DNA from: JAOBAU01 sp034667465
Lineage (GTDB): Bacteria; Acidobacteriota; Thermoanaerobaculia; Gp7-AA8
Direction: 5' to 3'
DNA length: 64,000 bases
NCBI GenBank assembly: GCA_034667465.1
Contig: JAXDJV010000022.1
Coordinates: 1-64,000 of the forward strand
The position numbers and the translations under genes were made by a program. The notes under the pieces were generated by a model. It did not search any database. It was not told where the DNA came from and was given only the letters and a program-made list of their open reading frames with translations. Numbering within the stretch: the stretch's first letter is position 1; every line of letters begins with the position of its first letter. This document shows, in pieces, positions 52,762 through 60,953 of the stretch.

Positions 52762-54329
52762 GCGCCGATTGTAGCGACGACGTCGGCGACGCGCGCACGC
52801 AACTCGCCGCGATCGAATTCGATCCGCTCGTGCTCGAGCGCATCGAGCAGCGAGCGCAACGCACGCAGCGCGTCACCGCGATCGCTTCGCTCCGCGAGCA
52901 ACATCGCCGGCTCGAGTTTGCGTCGCTGCAGCCACGCGTCGACCGCGTCGCGAATTTCGGCGGGTGAGCGTCCGACGACGAGCGCATCGAGCTCGCGCTT
53001 GCGGCTCCACGCGCGAAGCAGCCGCGGGAACGTGAGCACGAGCGCGATCAGCGCGAGCATCGCGCCGATGATCCACGGTCCGTACTGCGCAACATTCGCA
53101 GCACGCGCGCGCGGCGCAATTCCTTCGCCGTGCGGCGGCAGCGCTGCATCGCTCGCCGCTTCGACCGTGAGCGTCTGCGCTTCGCAGCGCAGCTCCGACC
53201 GCTCGCCGTTGCTGGTGACGATCGTCGACGCAATCGGCGGGATGTTGAACCGTCCGTCGTGCGCGGGAAAGATCAGATAGCGCCACGTCCGCGTCATCGT
53301 CGCGTCGACACGCGAGCGCGACACGGAGACCTTTCCATCGCCCTGCTGAAACGTGCCGTCGATCGGACCGGCGAAGCGCGGCGCTGCAGCAGCGCGCAGG
53401 TTGCCGCGACCCATCAGTGTCACCGGCACGACGACCGGTCCGCCGCCCGTCTGCACAGCCGGCGCGCAACGAAGCGAGAGATCGCCCGCGGCGTCGACCG
53501 GCGGGCCGGGCGGGAGCGGCTTCACGTTGATCGTCAGCGGCGCGGAACGCCACCGCACCTCTTCGACGCGCCCTTCGAATCGTCCCCACGGCAGCGTGCG
53601 GCCGGTCGGCATCATCACCGCCGCGGCAATCGACAGCGGTCCGACGCTCAGCGTTCCGCTGCGCAACGGAAAGAGCGCGACGCGGCGCACCGGCAGCCGC
53701 TCGATGATCAGGTTGTCCATCGTTTCGCGCCGCGGCGACTCCCCGTTCACCGGAATCTCCTCGGCCCAGAAGTCGTCTAGCTTCGGTCCGTCCGTGATGC
53801 CCCACTGTTCGAGCGTCGCCGCGTTGTAGAGCGTCCACGTGACGACGACTTCCTGACCGGCGAAGACTTCGTTGCGATCGGTTTCGGCGACGACGAAGAT
53901 CGGCGGCCGGCCGTCGGCGATCAGTCCGCGCAATACCGTGAGCGCATCGTTCGAACCGGCCGCACGATCGGGAACGACTTCCGCCGTCACCGCTTCGAGC
54001 GTGTCGCGCAAACCGGACGGCAGCTGCAGCACGATCGGTCCCGCGACCGCTTCTCCTTCGCCGCGTGGCCGCGCGACGTAACGAAGGATGCGCTGATGCG
54101 AGGCCGTTCCGTTGACGAAGCTGTACGATGTCGAGGTCGACGGCTCCCCCTCGATGATGAGGTTCTTCAGCGGGATCTCGACCGAGTCGAGCGATGCGAA
54201 ATCGCCTTCCAGCGTGACCGTGATCGTGACCGTGTCGCTCGTCGTGATCGACTTGCGATCGAGATAGAGCTCGTTGGCGAAGAGTGGCGCCGCGAGCAGC
54301 ACGAGTGCGGCGAGCGCGCGCTTCACCAT
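52758..54329 (-). CDS. batD: BatD-like oxygen-tolerance protein
   Basis: A 523-residue membrane-anchored exported protein. Signal peptide (to about 18), several Ig-like beta domains (TITVTLEGDFASLDSVEIPL, VFAGQEVVVTWTLYN), one membrane helix (about 420-440, PWIIGAMLALIALVLTFPRL), and a C-terminal helical cytoplasmic part. BatD belongs to the Bat (Bacteroides aerotolerance) complex with the VWA proteins BatA/BatB. It overlaps batC by 7 bp and the GNAT gene by 4 bp. Confidence 0.88.
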   Translation of the reverse strand: MVKRALAALVLLAAPLFANELYLDRKSITTSDTVTITVTLEGDFASLDSVEIPLKNLIIEGEPSTSTSYSFVNGTASHQRILRYVARPRGEGEAVAGPIVLQLPSGLRDTLEAVTAEVVPDRAAGSNDALTVLRGLIADGRPPIFVVAETDRNEVFAGQEVVVTWTLYNAATLEQWGITDGPKLDDFWAEEIPVNGESPRRETMDNLIIERLPVRRVALFPLRSGTLSVGPLSIAAAVMMPTGRTLPWGRFEGRVEEVRWRSAPLTINVKPLPPGPPVDAAGDLSLRCAPAVQTGGGPVVVPVTLMGRGNLRAAAAPRFAGPIDGTFQQGDGKVSVSRSRVDATMTRTWRYLIFPAHDGRFNIPPIASTIVTSNGERSELRCEAQTLTVEAASDAALPPHGEGIAPRARAANVAQYGPWIIGAMLALIALVLTFPRLLRAWSRKRELDALVVGRSPAEIRDAVDAWLQRRKLEPAMLLAERSDRGDALRALRSLLDALEHERIEFDRGELRARVADVVATIGA

Positions 54330-54961
54330 CCGATCCTGCGCTCCTCCGGCCGCTGCTTGCGCATGCGCGAGAGCTCTTCCTTCTCCTGCTGCTGCACCGC
54401 GCGCAGCAGCGCGTCGGCGTTCGCATCGCCGGTGCCGCGATCCTGCGGCTGATCGGGCTTGCGCGCGTCCTTGCCGTTCTGCTGCGGCTGCGGTTGCGGC
54501 TGTTTGCCGCCGGCGCCGTTCTGGCCTCCACCACTACCTGACGACTGCATCGCTTTGCGCGCAAGCGCGATCTCGAGATTGCGCTTCGCCTGCGCGTCGT
54601 TCGGCCGGAGTCGCAGCGCGGCGGTGTAATCACGGATCGCGTAATCGAATGACTTCGCCGCCAGCGCACTGTTGCCGCGGTTATAAAGCGCATCGGCGCG
54701 CAATGTCGGATCGGACATCGCGCGCTCGAGCGCCGCCGAGCCTTCTTCGCGATTGCCGGCGGCGACCTGCGATGTGCCGAGGTTGTAGGCGGCGGCGGGT
54801 GAAGGACGGAGCGCGTTCGCTTCGCGGAACGATTTCGCCGCGGCCGGGTACTCCTTCTTCGCGAACGCCTTCACCCCTTTCGCGTTCGCCGCATGCGCGT
54901 TCGTCGGACGCAGAAAGAGATCGGTCCAGCGAAGCAACAGCAGCAACATCGCCACGATCAT
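54323..54961 (-). CDS. batC: BatC-like TPR protein
   Basis: A 212-residue protein. An N-terminal membrane helix (MIVAMLLLLLRWTDLFL) precedes TPR repeats: AKGVKAFAKKEYPAAAKSFR, AAYNLGTSQVAAGNREEGSA, and YNRGNSALAAKSFDYAIRDY. The tail is Gln/Gly-rich and ends with RKQRPEERRIGW. This matches the BatC/BatE role of TPR scaffold in the Bat complex. It starts within the batB stop (ATGA). Confidence 0.85.
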   Translation of the reverse strand: MIVAMLLLLLRWTDLFLRPTNAHAANAKGVKAFAKKEYPAAAKSFREANALRPSPAAAYNLGTSQVAAGNREEGSAALERAMSDPTLRADALYNRGNSALAAKSFDYAIRDYTAALRLRPNDAQAKRNLEIALARKAMQSSGSGGGQNGAGGKQPQPQPQQNGKDARKPDQPQDRGTGDANADALLRAVQQQEKEELSRMRKQRPEERRIGW

Positions 54962-55911
54962 TCGGCACCTCGATTGGCGAGCGAGCCACCGATGAGCGCG
55001 AGAAACGCCAGCGCCAGCGGCCACTGAAAGCGCTCGATCGGCACCTGCACTTCGCGTTTGCGCGTGACGGCGCCGCGCTGCGATGCGACGAGCGAATCGA
55101 GCGCGTGCTCGGCAAACGGATTCTCGAAGAAGCGGCCGCCGGTCGACTGTGCGACGTGCTCCATCACTTCGGGATGCGCGTACGTAACGATCGCATCGCC
55201 GCTGGCGTCGCGCAGCTCGCCGGCGCCGGTCGGAATCGTCGCGCCGCGGCGCGAGCCGACCGAGATCGCCGTCACCGCCACGCCTTTCGAGCGGAGCAGG
55301 CGCAGCGCGTCGTCGAGCTTCGGCCCCTGATCCTCTCCATCGGATATCAGCACGACGTCAGCCTTCTGCTGCGGATCGGAATCGATCAGCCGCAGCGCGG
55401 TGCGCAACGCGTTCGCGAAGTCGGAGCCGGGCTCGGACAGATCGCCGGGTCCGATCGAGTCGATGAGCGCATTGACCGCATCCCCGTCAATCGTCAGCGG
55501 CGACGCAACCTCGGCATCCGCCTCGAACAGCACCAGTCCGACGCGTCCCGGATCGGCGTCGACGATCCGCTTCGCGATCGCTTTCGCCGCTTCGAGCCGC
55601 GAAGTGCCGACATCTTCCGCCGCCATGCTTTGCGAAACGTCGAACACGAGGATGCGATTCGACTGCGTCGTATCGAGCGGCATCAGCGTGTAACCGGCGC
55701 GCGGTCCGGCCAGCGCGACGATCGCCAGCGCCAGCGCTGCAGTCAGCACGTACGGACGAAGCACGCGCGCCGGATTGGCGACGCCGCGCAGCCGTTCGGA
55801 GATGAAGCGTCGCGCGAGGCGTTCGCGCTCGCGTTCGCGCGCGAAGAGCAAAACCAGTGCGAACGGCACGAGCGCAAGCAGCCAGAGAATGTACGGCGCG
55901 CGGAACGTCAT
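54958..55911 (-). CDS. batB: BatB-like VWA-domain membrane protein
   Basis: A 317-residue protein. Membrane helices flank a von Willebrand A domain whose MIDAS motif is VFDVSQSMAAEDV, with the later metal residues in SEPGSDFANAL and ISDGEDQGPK. A C-terminal membrane helix (WPLALAFLALIGGSLA) closes it. The frame is open far upstream in the batA region, but the real start is ATG 55911, overlapping the batA stop by 4 bp. Confidence 0.9.
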   Translation of the reverse strand: MTFRAPYILWLLALVPFALVLLFARERERERLARRFISERLRGVANPARVLRPYVLTAALALAIVALAGPRAGYTLMPLDTTQSNRILVFDVSQSMAAEDVGTSRLEAAKAIAKRIVDADPGRVGLVLFEADAEVASPLTIDGDAVNALIDSIGPGDLSEPGSDFANALRTALRLIDSDPQQKADVVLISDGEDQGPKLDDALRLLRSKGVAVTAISVGSRRGATIPTGAGELRDASGDAIVTYAHPEVMEHVAQSTGGRFFENPFAEHALDSLVASQRGAVTRKREVQVPIERFQWPLALAFLALIGGSLANRGAE

Positions 55912-56915
55912 GCCGGCACCTTCTGCAATACAGTCTCGCCGAGGAGGAGCGAGAGGGCGAAAACGAGGAGGGAGAGGATGAGCGGCGTCAGATAGAGCTC
56001 GTCGATCCGTTCGCTCTTCGGCGCGGAGAGTCGCGTCTTTTCGAGCACGTCGATGCGGCCGAGGATGTCGCCCATCGTCGCGGCGTCGGTCGCGCGGAAA
56101 TAGGCGCCACCGGTCATCTTCGCGATCGCGGCGAGCGTCTGTTCGTCGAGATCGCCGGTGACGACGTCGTAGTACTTCTCGATGTCGCCGGTGAGCGCGT
56201 TCTGCCGATAACGCGGCATCAGGATGCGGCCGCGGCTGCCAACGCCGATCGTGTAGATGCGAATCCCGCTGCGCGTTGCGAGTTGCGCGGCGGTGAGCGG
56301 CTCGATCGAGCCGGCGTTGTTCACGCCGTCGGTGACGAGGATGATCACGCGCGTCCGCGAGCGCGACGTGCGCAGCCGATTCACGCTCGTGGCGATGGCG
56401 TGACCGATGGCCGTGCCGTTGCCGTTGTCGCCGATCTCCGCTTTCTCGAGAATCGCCTTCGCCACTTCGCGATCGAACGTGATCGGCACGCGCGTCGCGG
56501 CGCGTCCGCCGAACGTGACGATGCCGACGCGATCGTCCTGGCGTCGCGCGATGAAGTCGCCGATCAGATCCTTGGCAACGGCGAAGCGGTTGCGCGGCTT
56601 GAAGTCTTCCGCGGCCATGCTTCCCGACGCGTCGAGCGCGATGACGATGTCGATGCCGTAGCGATCGCTCGTCGCCAGCCGCGTGACGCGTTGCGGCCGC
56701 GCCAGCGCGACGACGAGCAGCAGCGCCGCGATGCATTCGAGGACGAACGGCAGCGACGACAGACGGACACGCAGCGTTCGCCGCGCCGCGACGAGCGAAA
56801 GAGATGACATCGGAAATGCCGCGAAACGCTCGCGCCGATCGCGAATGATGAGAACGATTCGCGCGATGACGACGAGCGCCAGCGCGAAGAGCAACGGCGA
56901 AGCGAAGCGCGTCAT
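55908..56915 (-). CDS. batA: BatA-like VWA-domain membrane protein
   Basis: A 335-residue protein with the same layout as BatB: N-terminal helices, a VWA domain with MIDAS motif ALDASGSMAAEDF, a second metal loop in NGNGTAIGHAIA and VTDGVNNAGSIE, and a C-terminal helix (LILSLLVFALSLLLG). It probably interacts with the MoxR ATPase and BatB. It overlaps both neighbours by 4 bp. Confidence 0.9.
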   Translation of the reverse strand: MTRFASPLLFALALVVIARIVLIIRDRRERFAAFPMSSLSLVAARRTLRVRLSSLPFVLECIAALLLVVALARPQRVTRLATSDRYGIDIVIALDASGSMAAEDFKPRNRFAVAKDLIGDFIARRQDDRVGIVTFGGRAATRVPITFDREVAKAILEKAEIGDNGNGTAIGHAIATSVNRLRTSRSRTRVIILVTDGVNNAGSIEPLTAAQLATRSGIRIYTIGVGSRGRILMPRYRQNALTGDIEKYYDVVTGDLDEQTLAAIAKMTGGAYFRATDAATMGDILGRIDVLEKTRLSAPKSERIDELYLTPLILSLLVFALSLLLGETVLQKVPA

Positions 56916-57694
56916 GCGGCGAGCTCCAGCGCGCGTCGCGCGATCGCTTCGAAGTCGTCGCGGGACACTTCGTCGGTCGAGAACTTTTCGATGTCGCCCG
57001 CCGCAAGAATGATCGCCACGTCATCCCGAGCGTCAGCGAGGGATCTGCGCGGGTGGGGCGCGCTGATGCCGGCGTCGTCGCGCGCCGCCCACCCGGATCC
57101 CTCGCTCACGCTCGGGATGACAGCGAGCACCTCCGTTGTGGTCAGGTCCGCCGACACCGCCGACGTTGCGGCGAGATACGCGCGCACGGCATCGGCGAGT
57201 CCGGCCCAGCGCAGCGGCTGCGGGCGCGACAACAGCAGCTCCACCGCGCGGCGAAACCGTTCGTCGGGCGGCAGCAGCGTCGCCATCGCCGGTTTGGCAA
57301 CCGGGGCGCGCTTCGACATCCGCATCGCCGCGTACCACGCGACCGCGGCGGCGAGTGCGGCGATCCCGATGGCGATGAACGGCAGTCGCTCATACGGCTC
57401 GGCGCGCGGAGGCTTGAGCGGCGCCGGCGCCATCGGATCGTTCGGCGCGATCACCGAGCGCACCGGGACGATCATGTTGCGGAACGCGACGTCGCCGGAA
57501 ATGCCGCTCAGCGCGAACGGCCGCGGCTTGAACGTCCGGATGACGACGCGCTTTCCCTGCTGCGAGACGAGCTCGTAATCGGGCGAGGCTTTGAGCACGA
57601 CCGGCGCCTGTTCGAAATCGACGGTGATCAGATCGCCGACGGACGGCTGCGCCGGATGAAACGTCGCGGAGATCAGGAGAAGGATCGCGATCAT
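56912..57694 (-). CDS. DUF4381-like membrane protein of the moxR operon, with an in-frame palindromic insertion
   Basis: A 260-residue protein. A beta-rich extracytoplasmic N-terminus (SVGDLITVDFEQAPVVLKAS) precedes a membrane helix (about 105-122, LPFIAIGIAALAAAVAWYAA). A cytoplasmic helical domain with RFRRAVELLLSRPQPLRWAG and AVRAYLAATSAVSADLT follows. About 34 residues (from VIPSVSEGSG to DARDDVA) come from a 102-bp palindromic repeat inserted in frame. The natural sequence seems to resume at IILAAGDIEKFSTDEV. It sits between DUF58 and batA with 4-bp overlaps, as usual for the operon. Confidence 0.8.
   Translation of the reverse strand: MIAILLLISATFHPAQPSVGDLITVDFEQAPVVLKASPDYELVSQQGKRVVIRTFKPRPFALSGISGDVAFRNMIVPVRSVIAPNDPMAPAPLKPPRAEPYERLPFIAIGIAALAAAVAWYAAMRMSKRAPVAKPAMATLLPPDERFRRAVELLLSRPQPLRWAGLADAVRAYLAATSAVSADLTTTEVLAVIPSVSEGSGWAARDDAGISAPHPRRSLADARDDVAIILAAGDIEKFSTDEVSRDDFEAIARRALELAA
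57020..57121. repeat. 102-bp palindromic element inserted in a coding region
   Basis: The outer 26-bp arms (57020-57045 and 57096-57121) are inverted copies with 25 of 26 matches; the left begins GTCATCCCGAGCGTCAGCG. The inner arms (around CGGGTGGGGCGCGC and its complement) also pair. The length is a multiple of three with no stop in the reading frame used. A diverged half-copy lies at 8729-8754. Confidence 0.85.
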
Positions 57695-58590
57695 CGTCTG
57701 CGGGCTACGCGCTCGCGGAAAAAGCGCAGCAGCGCGCGATCGTACGGCACGGCGGTGGAGACGGCGAGGTGATCGACGTTGGCGGCGCGGAAGCGGCGCG
57801 CCAGGACTTCCGACCGTTGCGCGGCGCGGCGTCCGACGTCGCTGCGGGCGAGATCGATGAGCCGCGGCTCGCCGGTCTCGGCGTCGACGATGCGCGCCAG
57901 TCCGCGCGCGGGAAAGCGCTCTTCGCGCGGATCGACGATCGAGATGGCGATGACGTCGTGCCGCCGGTTGAGCCGGCGCAGCGTCCGCTCGAAATTGAGA
58001 TCGAGAAAATCGGAGACGATGATGACCACGGCGCGCTTCGCGCTGACCCGCTCGAGAAACGTCACCGCGTAATCGAGATCGGCGCTGCCGCGGCAACCCT
58101 GCATCGCCGCGTCGGCCGCCGCGCGCACGAGAACCTGCGCATGCGCGCGTCCGCGATGCGGAGGCATGAACGTGCGAACCGTGTCGCTGAAGAGCATCAA
58201 TCCCACGCGGTCGTAGTTCTGCACCGCGGAAAAGGAGAAGACGGCCGCCAGCTCCGCGGCGATGTCGCATTTCCGCCAGTCGACGGAGCCGAACGCCATC
58301 GAACCGGAGACGTCGATCGCGACGAGGATCGTCAGGTCGCGCTCTTCGATGAACTCCTTCACATGCGGCGCGCCCGATCGCGCGGTGACGTTCCAGTCGA
58401 TGGTGCGAATGTCATCGCCCGGCTGATACTCGCGCACCTGCGAGAACTCGATGCCGCGTCCGTGAAAGGCGGAGTGGTAATCGCCGGCAAACCCGCCGCG
58501 AATGAGTCGCGAGGAGAGAATCTCCAAATCATGAACGCGCCGGCGGAGCGGCGTTTTCAAATCCCGGGGTTTGCGCTTGAAGAAGTTCAT
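57691..58590 (-). CDS. DUF58-domain VWA-like protein
   Basis: A 299-residue protein. The DUF58 signature is REYQPGDDIRTIDWNVTAR, followed by VKEFIEERDLTILVAIDVSGSMAFG, which is a MIDAS-like site. The start is basic (MNFFKRKPRDLKTPLRR). DUF58 proteins work with MoxR ATPases; molecular role unclear. ATG 58590 is used because the upstream in-frame GTG codons lie in the heptamer repeats. It overlaps the next gene by 4 bp. Confidence 0.9.
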   Translation of the reverse strand: MNFFKRKPRDLKTPLRRRVHDLEILSSRLIRGGFAGDYHSAFHGRGIEFSQVREYQPGDDIRTIDWNVTARSGAPHVKEFIEERDLTILVAIDVSGSMAFGSVDWRKCDIAAELAAVFSFSAVQNYDRVGLMLFSDTVRTFMPPHRGRAHAQVLVRAAADAAMQGCRGSADLDYAVTFLERVSAKRAVVIIVSDFLDLNFERTLRRLNRRHDVIAISIVDPREERFPARGLARIVDAETGEPRLIDLARSDVGRRAAQRSEVLARRFRAANVDHLAVSTAVPYDRALLRFFRERVARRR

Positions 58591-58595
58591 GGTCC

Positions 58596-58623
58596 AGCAC
58601 TCTGCACTCAGCACTCAGCACTA
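58596..58623. repeat. Heptamer-repeat element B (single arm)
   Basis: Four consecutive 7-mers: AGCACTC, TGCACTC, AGCACTC, AGCACTA. It lies between moxR and the DUF58 gene within one operon. The moxR stop codon (58621-58623) is part of the last heptamer. There is no inverted second arm. Confidence 0.85.
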
Positions 58624-59580
58624 CGGGACGGGTACCGTCCCGAGTATCTGATCGATAATCCGGTCCGCGGTCATGTTCTCCGCGGCCGCTTCGTAGCTGA
58701 GCACGAGTCGATGGCGCAGGACATCGTGCGCGATCGCTTTCACATCCTCGGGAATGACGAACGTTCGTCCGCGCAGGAACGCGTGCGCTTTCGAAACGTG
58801 CGCGAGTGCGAGCGTCGCGCGCGGGCTGGCGCCGAACGCGATGTGCGGCGCGAGCGACGGCAGTCGGTGCTCGGACGGTTTTCGCGTCGCGCCGACGATC
58901 GCCACGATATAGCGCGCGATCCGATCATCGACGTGCACCGCCGCGGCGAGCTTCGCCGTTTCGTGAATGTCGCTCAGCGTGATGACTCGCGACACGCTCA
59001 CAGGATCCGCTGTCGGATCGAGGTACCTTCCGAGAATTTTCACTTCCTCCTCGGCGGCCGGATAGTCGACGCGCAGCTTCATCACGAAACGATCGACCTG
59101 CGCTTCCGGCAGCGCGTACGTTCCTTCGTGCTCGATCGGATTCTGCGTGGCGATGACGACGAACGGATCGGGCAACGGATACGACGTGTCGCCGATCGTC
59201 ACCTGCCGTTCCTGCATCGCTTCGAGCAGCGCCGACTGCACCTTGGCCGGCGCGCGGTTGATCTCATCGGCGAGCACGAGGTTCGCGAAGATCGGACCGA
59301 AACGCGCGTTGAAGCCGCGCCCGGCCGGATCGAAGATCAGCGTGCCGGTGATGTCGGCGGGCAGGAGGTCGGGTGTGAACTGAATGCGCTTGAACGTCGC
59401 GTCGATCGCCGAGGCGAGGGTTTTGACGAGAAGCGTCTTGGCGAGACCGGGCAGTCCTTCGACGAGGACGTGGCCGCGGATGAGCAGCGCGATGAGCAGG
59501 CGCTCGACGATCGTTTCCTGACCGACGACGACGCGCGACACCTCCGCGCGCAGACGTTGCATGGTTTCGTGTGGTTCCAT
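58621..59580 (-). CDS. MoxR-family AAA+ ATPase
   Basis: A 319-residue ATPase. Walker A is EGLPGLAKTLLVKTLA, Walker B is NLVLADEINRAPAK, sensor 1 is VIATQNPIEHEGTYALPEAQ, and the arginine finger region is QVDRFVMKLRVDYP. The C-terminal lid is FGASPRATLALAHVSKAHA. MoxR ATPases act as chaperones for VWA-domain partners, encoded here downstream. It is the first gene of the operon and divergent from ksgA; a TATCCT box ends 8 nt before its ATG. Confidence 0.95.
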   Translation of the reverse strand: MEPHETMQRLRAEVSRVVVGQETIVERLLIALLIRGHVLVEGLPGLAKTLLVKTLASAIDATFKRIQFTPDLLPADITGTLIFDPAGRGFNARFGPIFANLVLADEINRAPAKVQSALLEAMQERQVTIGDTSYPLPDPFVVIATQNPIEHEGTYALPEAQVDRFVMKLRVDYPAAEEEVKILGRYLDPTADPVSVSRVITLSDIHETAKLAAAVHVDDRIARYIVAIVGATRKPSEHRLPSLAPHIAFGASPRATLALAHVSKAHAFLRGRTFVIPEDVKAIAHDVLRHRLVLSYEAAAENMTADRIIDQILGTVPVP

Positions 59581-59610
59581 CGCCGACAAGGATAAAGTTC
59601 GCGGGCGCCG

Positions 59611-60351
59611 ATGCCGAAAAAGAAATGGGGACAGAATTTCCTTCGCAACCGCGGAGCGGTCGACCGGATCGTCGAAGCGGTCGAGCCGCGCCCTGGCGAG
59701 CTCGTCGTCGAGATCGGTCCCGGTGAAGGCGTCCTGACCGAAAAGCTGGTTGCCGTCGCCGGCGACTTCATGGCCATCGAGATCGATCCGGAGCTCGCGG
59801 AAAAACTGCAGCAGCGTTTCGGCGATCGCATCGTGAACGCCGACGCGCTCGACGTCCCGCTCCCCGACCGGCCGTGGCGCGCCGTCGGAAATCTCCCCTA
59901 CAACGTCGGCACGCCAATCCTTCGCCGCGTCGTCGCGTCGGAGCACTGGCAACGCGCCGTGTTCATGCTGCAGAAGGAAGTGGCGGAACGAATCGTCGCG
60001 AAGCCGCGCGATGAGGCGTACGGCTACCTGACGCTTTACGTGCAGCTCTTCGCAAAAGCGAAGGTGCTGATGACGCTCGAGCCGAAGTCGTTCTATCCGC
60101 CGCCGAAAGTGCGCAGCGCCGTCGTCGTGCTCGAGCCGGATCGGAAGCCGTTCGCGAGCGAGGAGCTGATCGAGCTGATCTCGCTCTCGTTCCGGATGCG
60201 CAGAAAGAAACTCGTCAACAACCTGACGAAGTGGCCGCGCGAGCAGGCGGTCGCGGCGATCGCTGCAGCGGGATTGGGCGAAGGAGTTCGCGCTGAAGAA
60301 ATGGGGCTTTTTGAGTTTGAACGGTTACGCCAGGAACTCGGAAGGTGCTGA
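59611..60351 (+). CDS. ksgA: 16S rRNA (adenine1518/1519-N6)-dimethyltransferase
   Basis: A 246-residue SAM-dependent enzyme. It begins with the family start KKWGQNFLRN. The SAM loop is VVEIGPGEGVLTEKL, the acidic binder MAIEIDPELAEKL, and the catalytic motif GNLPYNVGTPILR. The target-binding segment FYPPPKVRSAVVVLEP is conserved. It dimethylates two adenines near the 3' end of 16S rRNA. The last two codons and the stop (60349-60351) are within the heptamer element. Confidence 0.95.
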   Translation: MPKKKWGQNFLRNRGAVDRIVEAVEPRPGELVVEIGPGEGVLTEKLVAVAGDFMAIEIDPELAEKLQQRFGDRIVNADALDVPLPDRPWRAVGNLPYNVGTPILRRVVASEHWQRAVFMLQKEVAERIVAKPRDEAYGYLTLYVQLFAKAKVLMTLEPKSFYPPPKVRSAVVVLEPDRKPFASEELIELISLSFRMRRKKLVNNLTKWPREQAVAAIAAAGLGEGVRAEEMGLFEFERLRQELGRC

Positions 60352-60434
60352 GTGCTGAGTGCAGAGTGCTGAGTGCTGAGTCAAAGGATGACCGAGCGGA
60401 GCGACTCAGCACTCTGCACTCAGCACTCAGCACC
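60344..60434. repeat. Inverted heptamer-repeat element C
   Basis: The left arm is a run of TGCTGAG 7-mers (with one TGCAGAG) and ends at GAGTC. The right arm is its inverse, one heptamer shorter. A 20-nt loop (AAAGGATGACCGAGCGGAGC) separates them. It lies between convergent ksgA and a GNAT gene, and both stop codons (60349-60351 and 60420-60422) are inside it. Confidence 0.9.
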
Positions 60435-60953
60435 GGGTTTGGCGTACATGACCACTTCCGGGTGCGCCACAAAAATCCCCAACTCTTCTCCCGTAAAGCG
60501 ACCGGCGAACGTCATTCCGATTTTCCGCATCACGGCCAGCGACGGCTCGTTGTCCGGATGCGCAATCGCGACGACGCGCCGCAGCTGCAGCACGTTCAAT
60601 CCGTACGCGACCGCGGCGCCGCCCGCTTCCGCGGCGTAACCGTGTCCCCAAACATCGGGCGCGAGCCACCAGCCGGTCTCGACGTCATTTCCTTTGCGCA
60701 GCGGTTGCAGTCCGGCCAGACCGATCACGCGATCGTCTTCCTTGCGCACCATCGCGCCCATGCAGAAGCCAGCGTTTTCCAGATGCCGCTGCTGGCGCGC
60801 GAAAAATTCATCGACGTGCTCGTCGCTCCAGACTGCGCCGCGTCCGAGGTAGCGAGTCACGCGGATGTCATCGACGAGCGCGCGAAAGATCGGACGATCG
60901 CTCGCCTGCCACCCTCGAATGTACACGCGCTCCGCGTCGATGCGATACGTCAC
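60420..60953 (-). CDS. GNAT acetyltransferase (RimJ/RimL type)
   Basis: About 177 residues. Motifs: DAERVYIRGWQASDRPIFRA, VIGLAGLQPLRKGNDVETGWW, the acetyl-CoA loop PDVWGHGYAAEAGGAAVAYG, and LQLRRVVAIAHPDNEPSLAV. GTG 60953 was chosen because it overlaps the upstream solute-binding gene stop by 4 bp (GTGA); an ATG at 60968 is an alternative. The final codons (GAEC) lie in the heptamer element. Substrate unknown. Confidence 0.85.
   Translation of the reverse strand: MTYRIDAERVYIRGWQASDRPIFRALVDDIRVTRYLGRGAVWSDEHVDEFFARQQRHLENAGFCMGAMVRKEDDRVIGLAGLQPLRKGNDVETGWWLAPDVWGHGYAAEAGGAAVAYGLNVLQLRRVVAIAHPDNEPSLAVMRKIGMTFAGRFTGEELGIFVAHPEVVMYAKPGAEC

Noticed and set aside
54958..57024. Long upstream extension of the batB frame through batA
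   Set aside because: The extension is Arg/His-rich shadow sequence; batB has an ATG at 55911 overlapping the batA stop in the ATGA manner seen throughout the operon.
57769..59595. A 608-codon plus-strand frame opposite DUF58 and moxR
   Set aside because: It crosses two well-supported genes and the heptamer array; no domain recognised.
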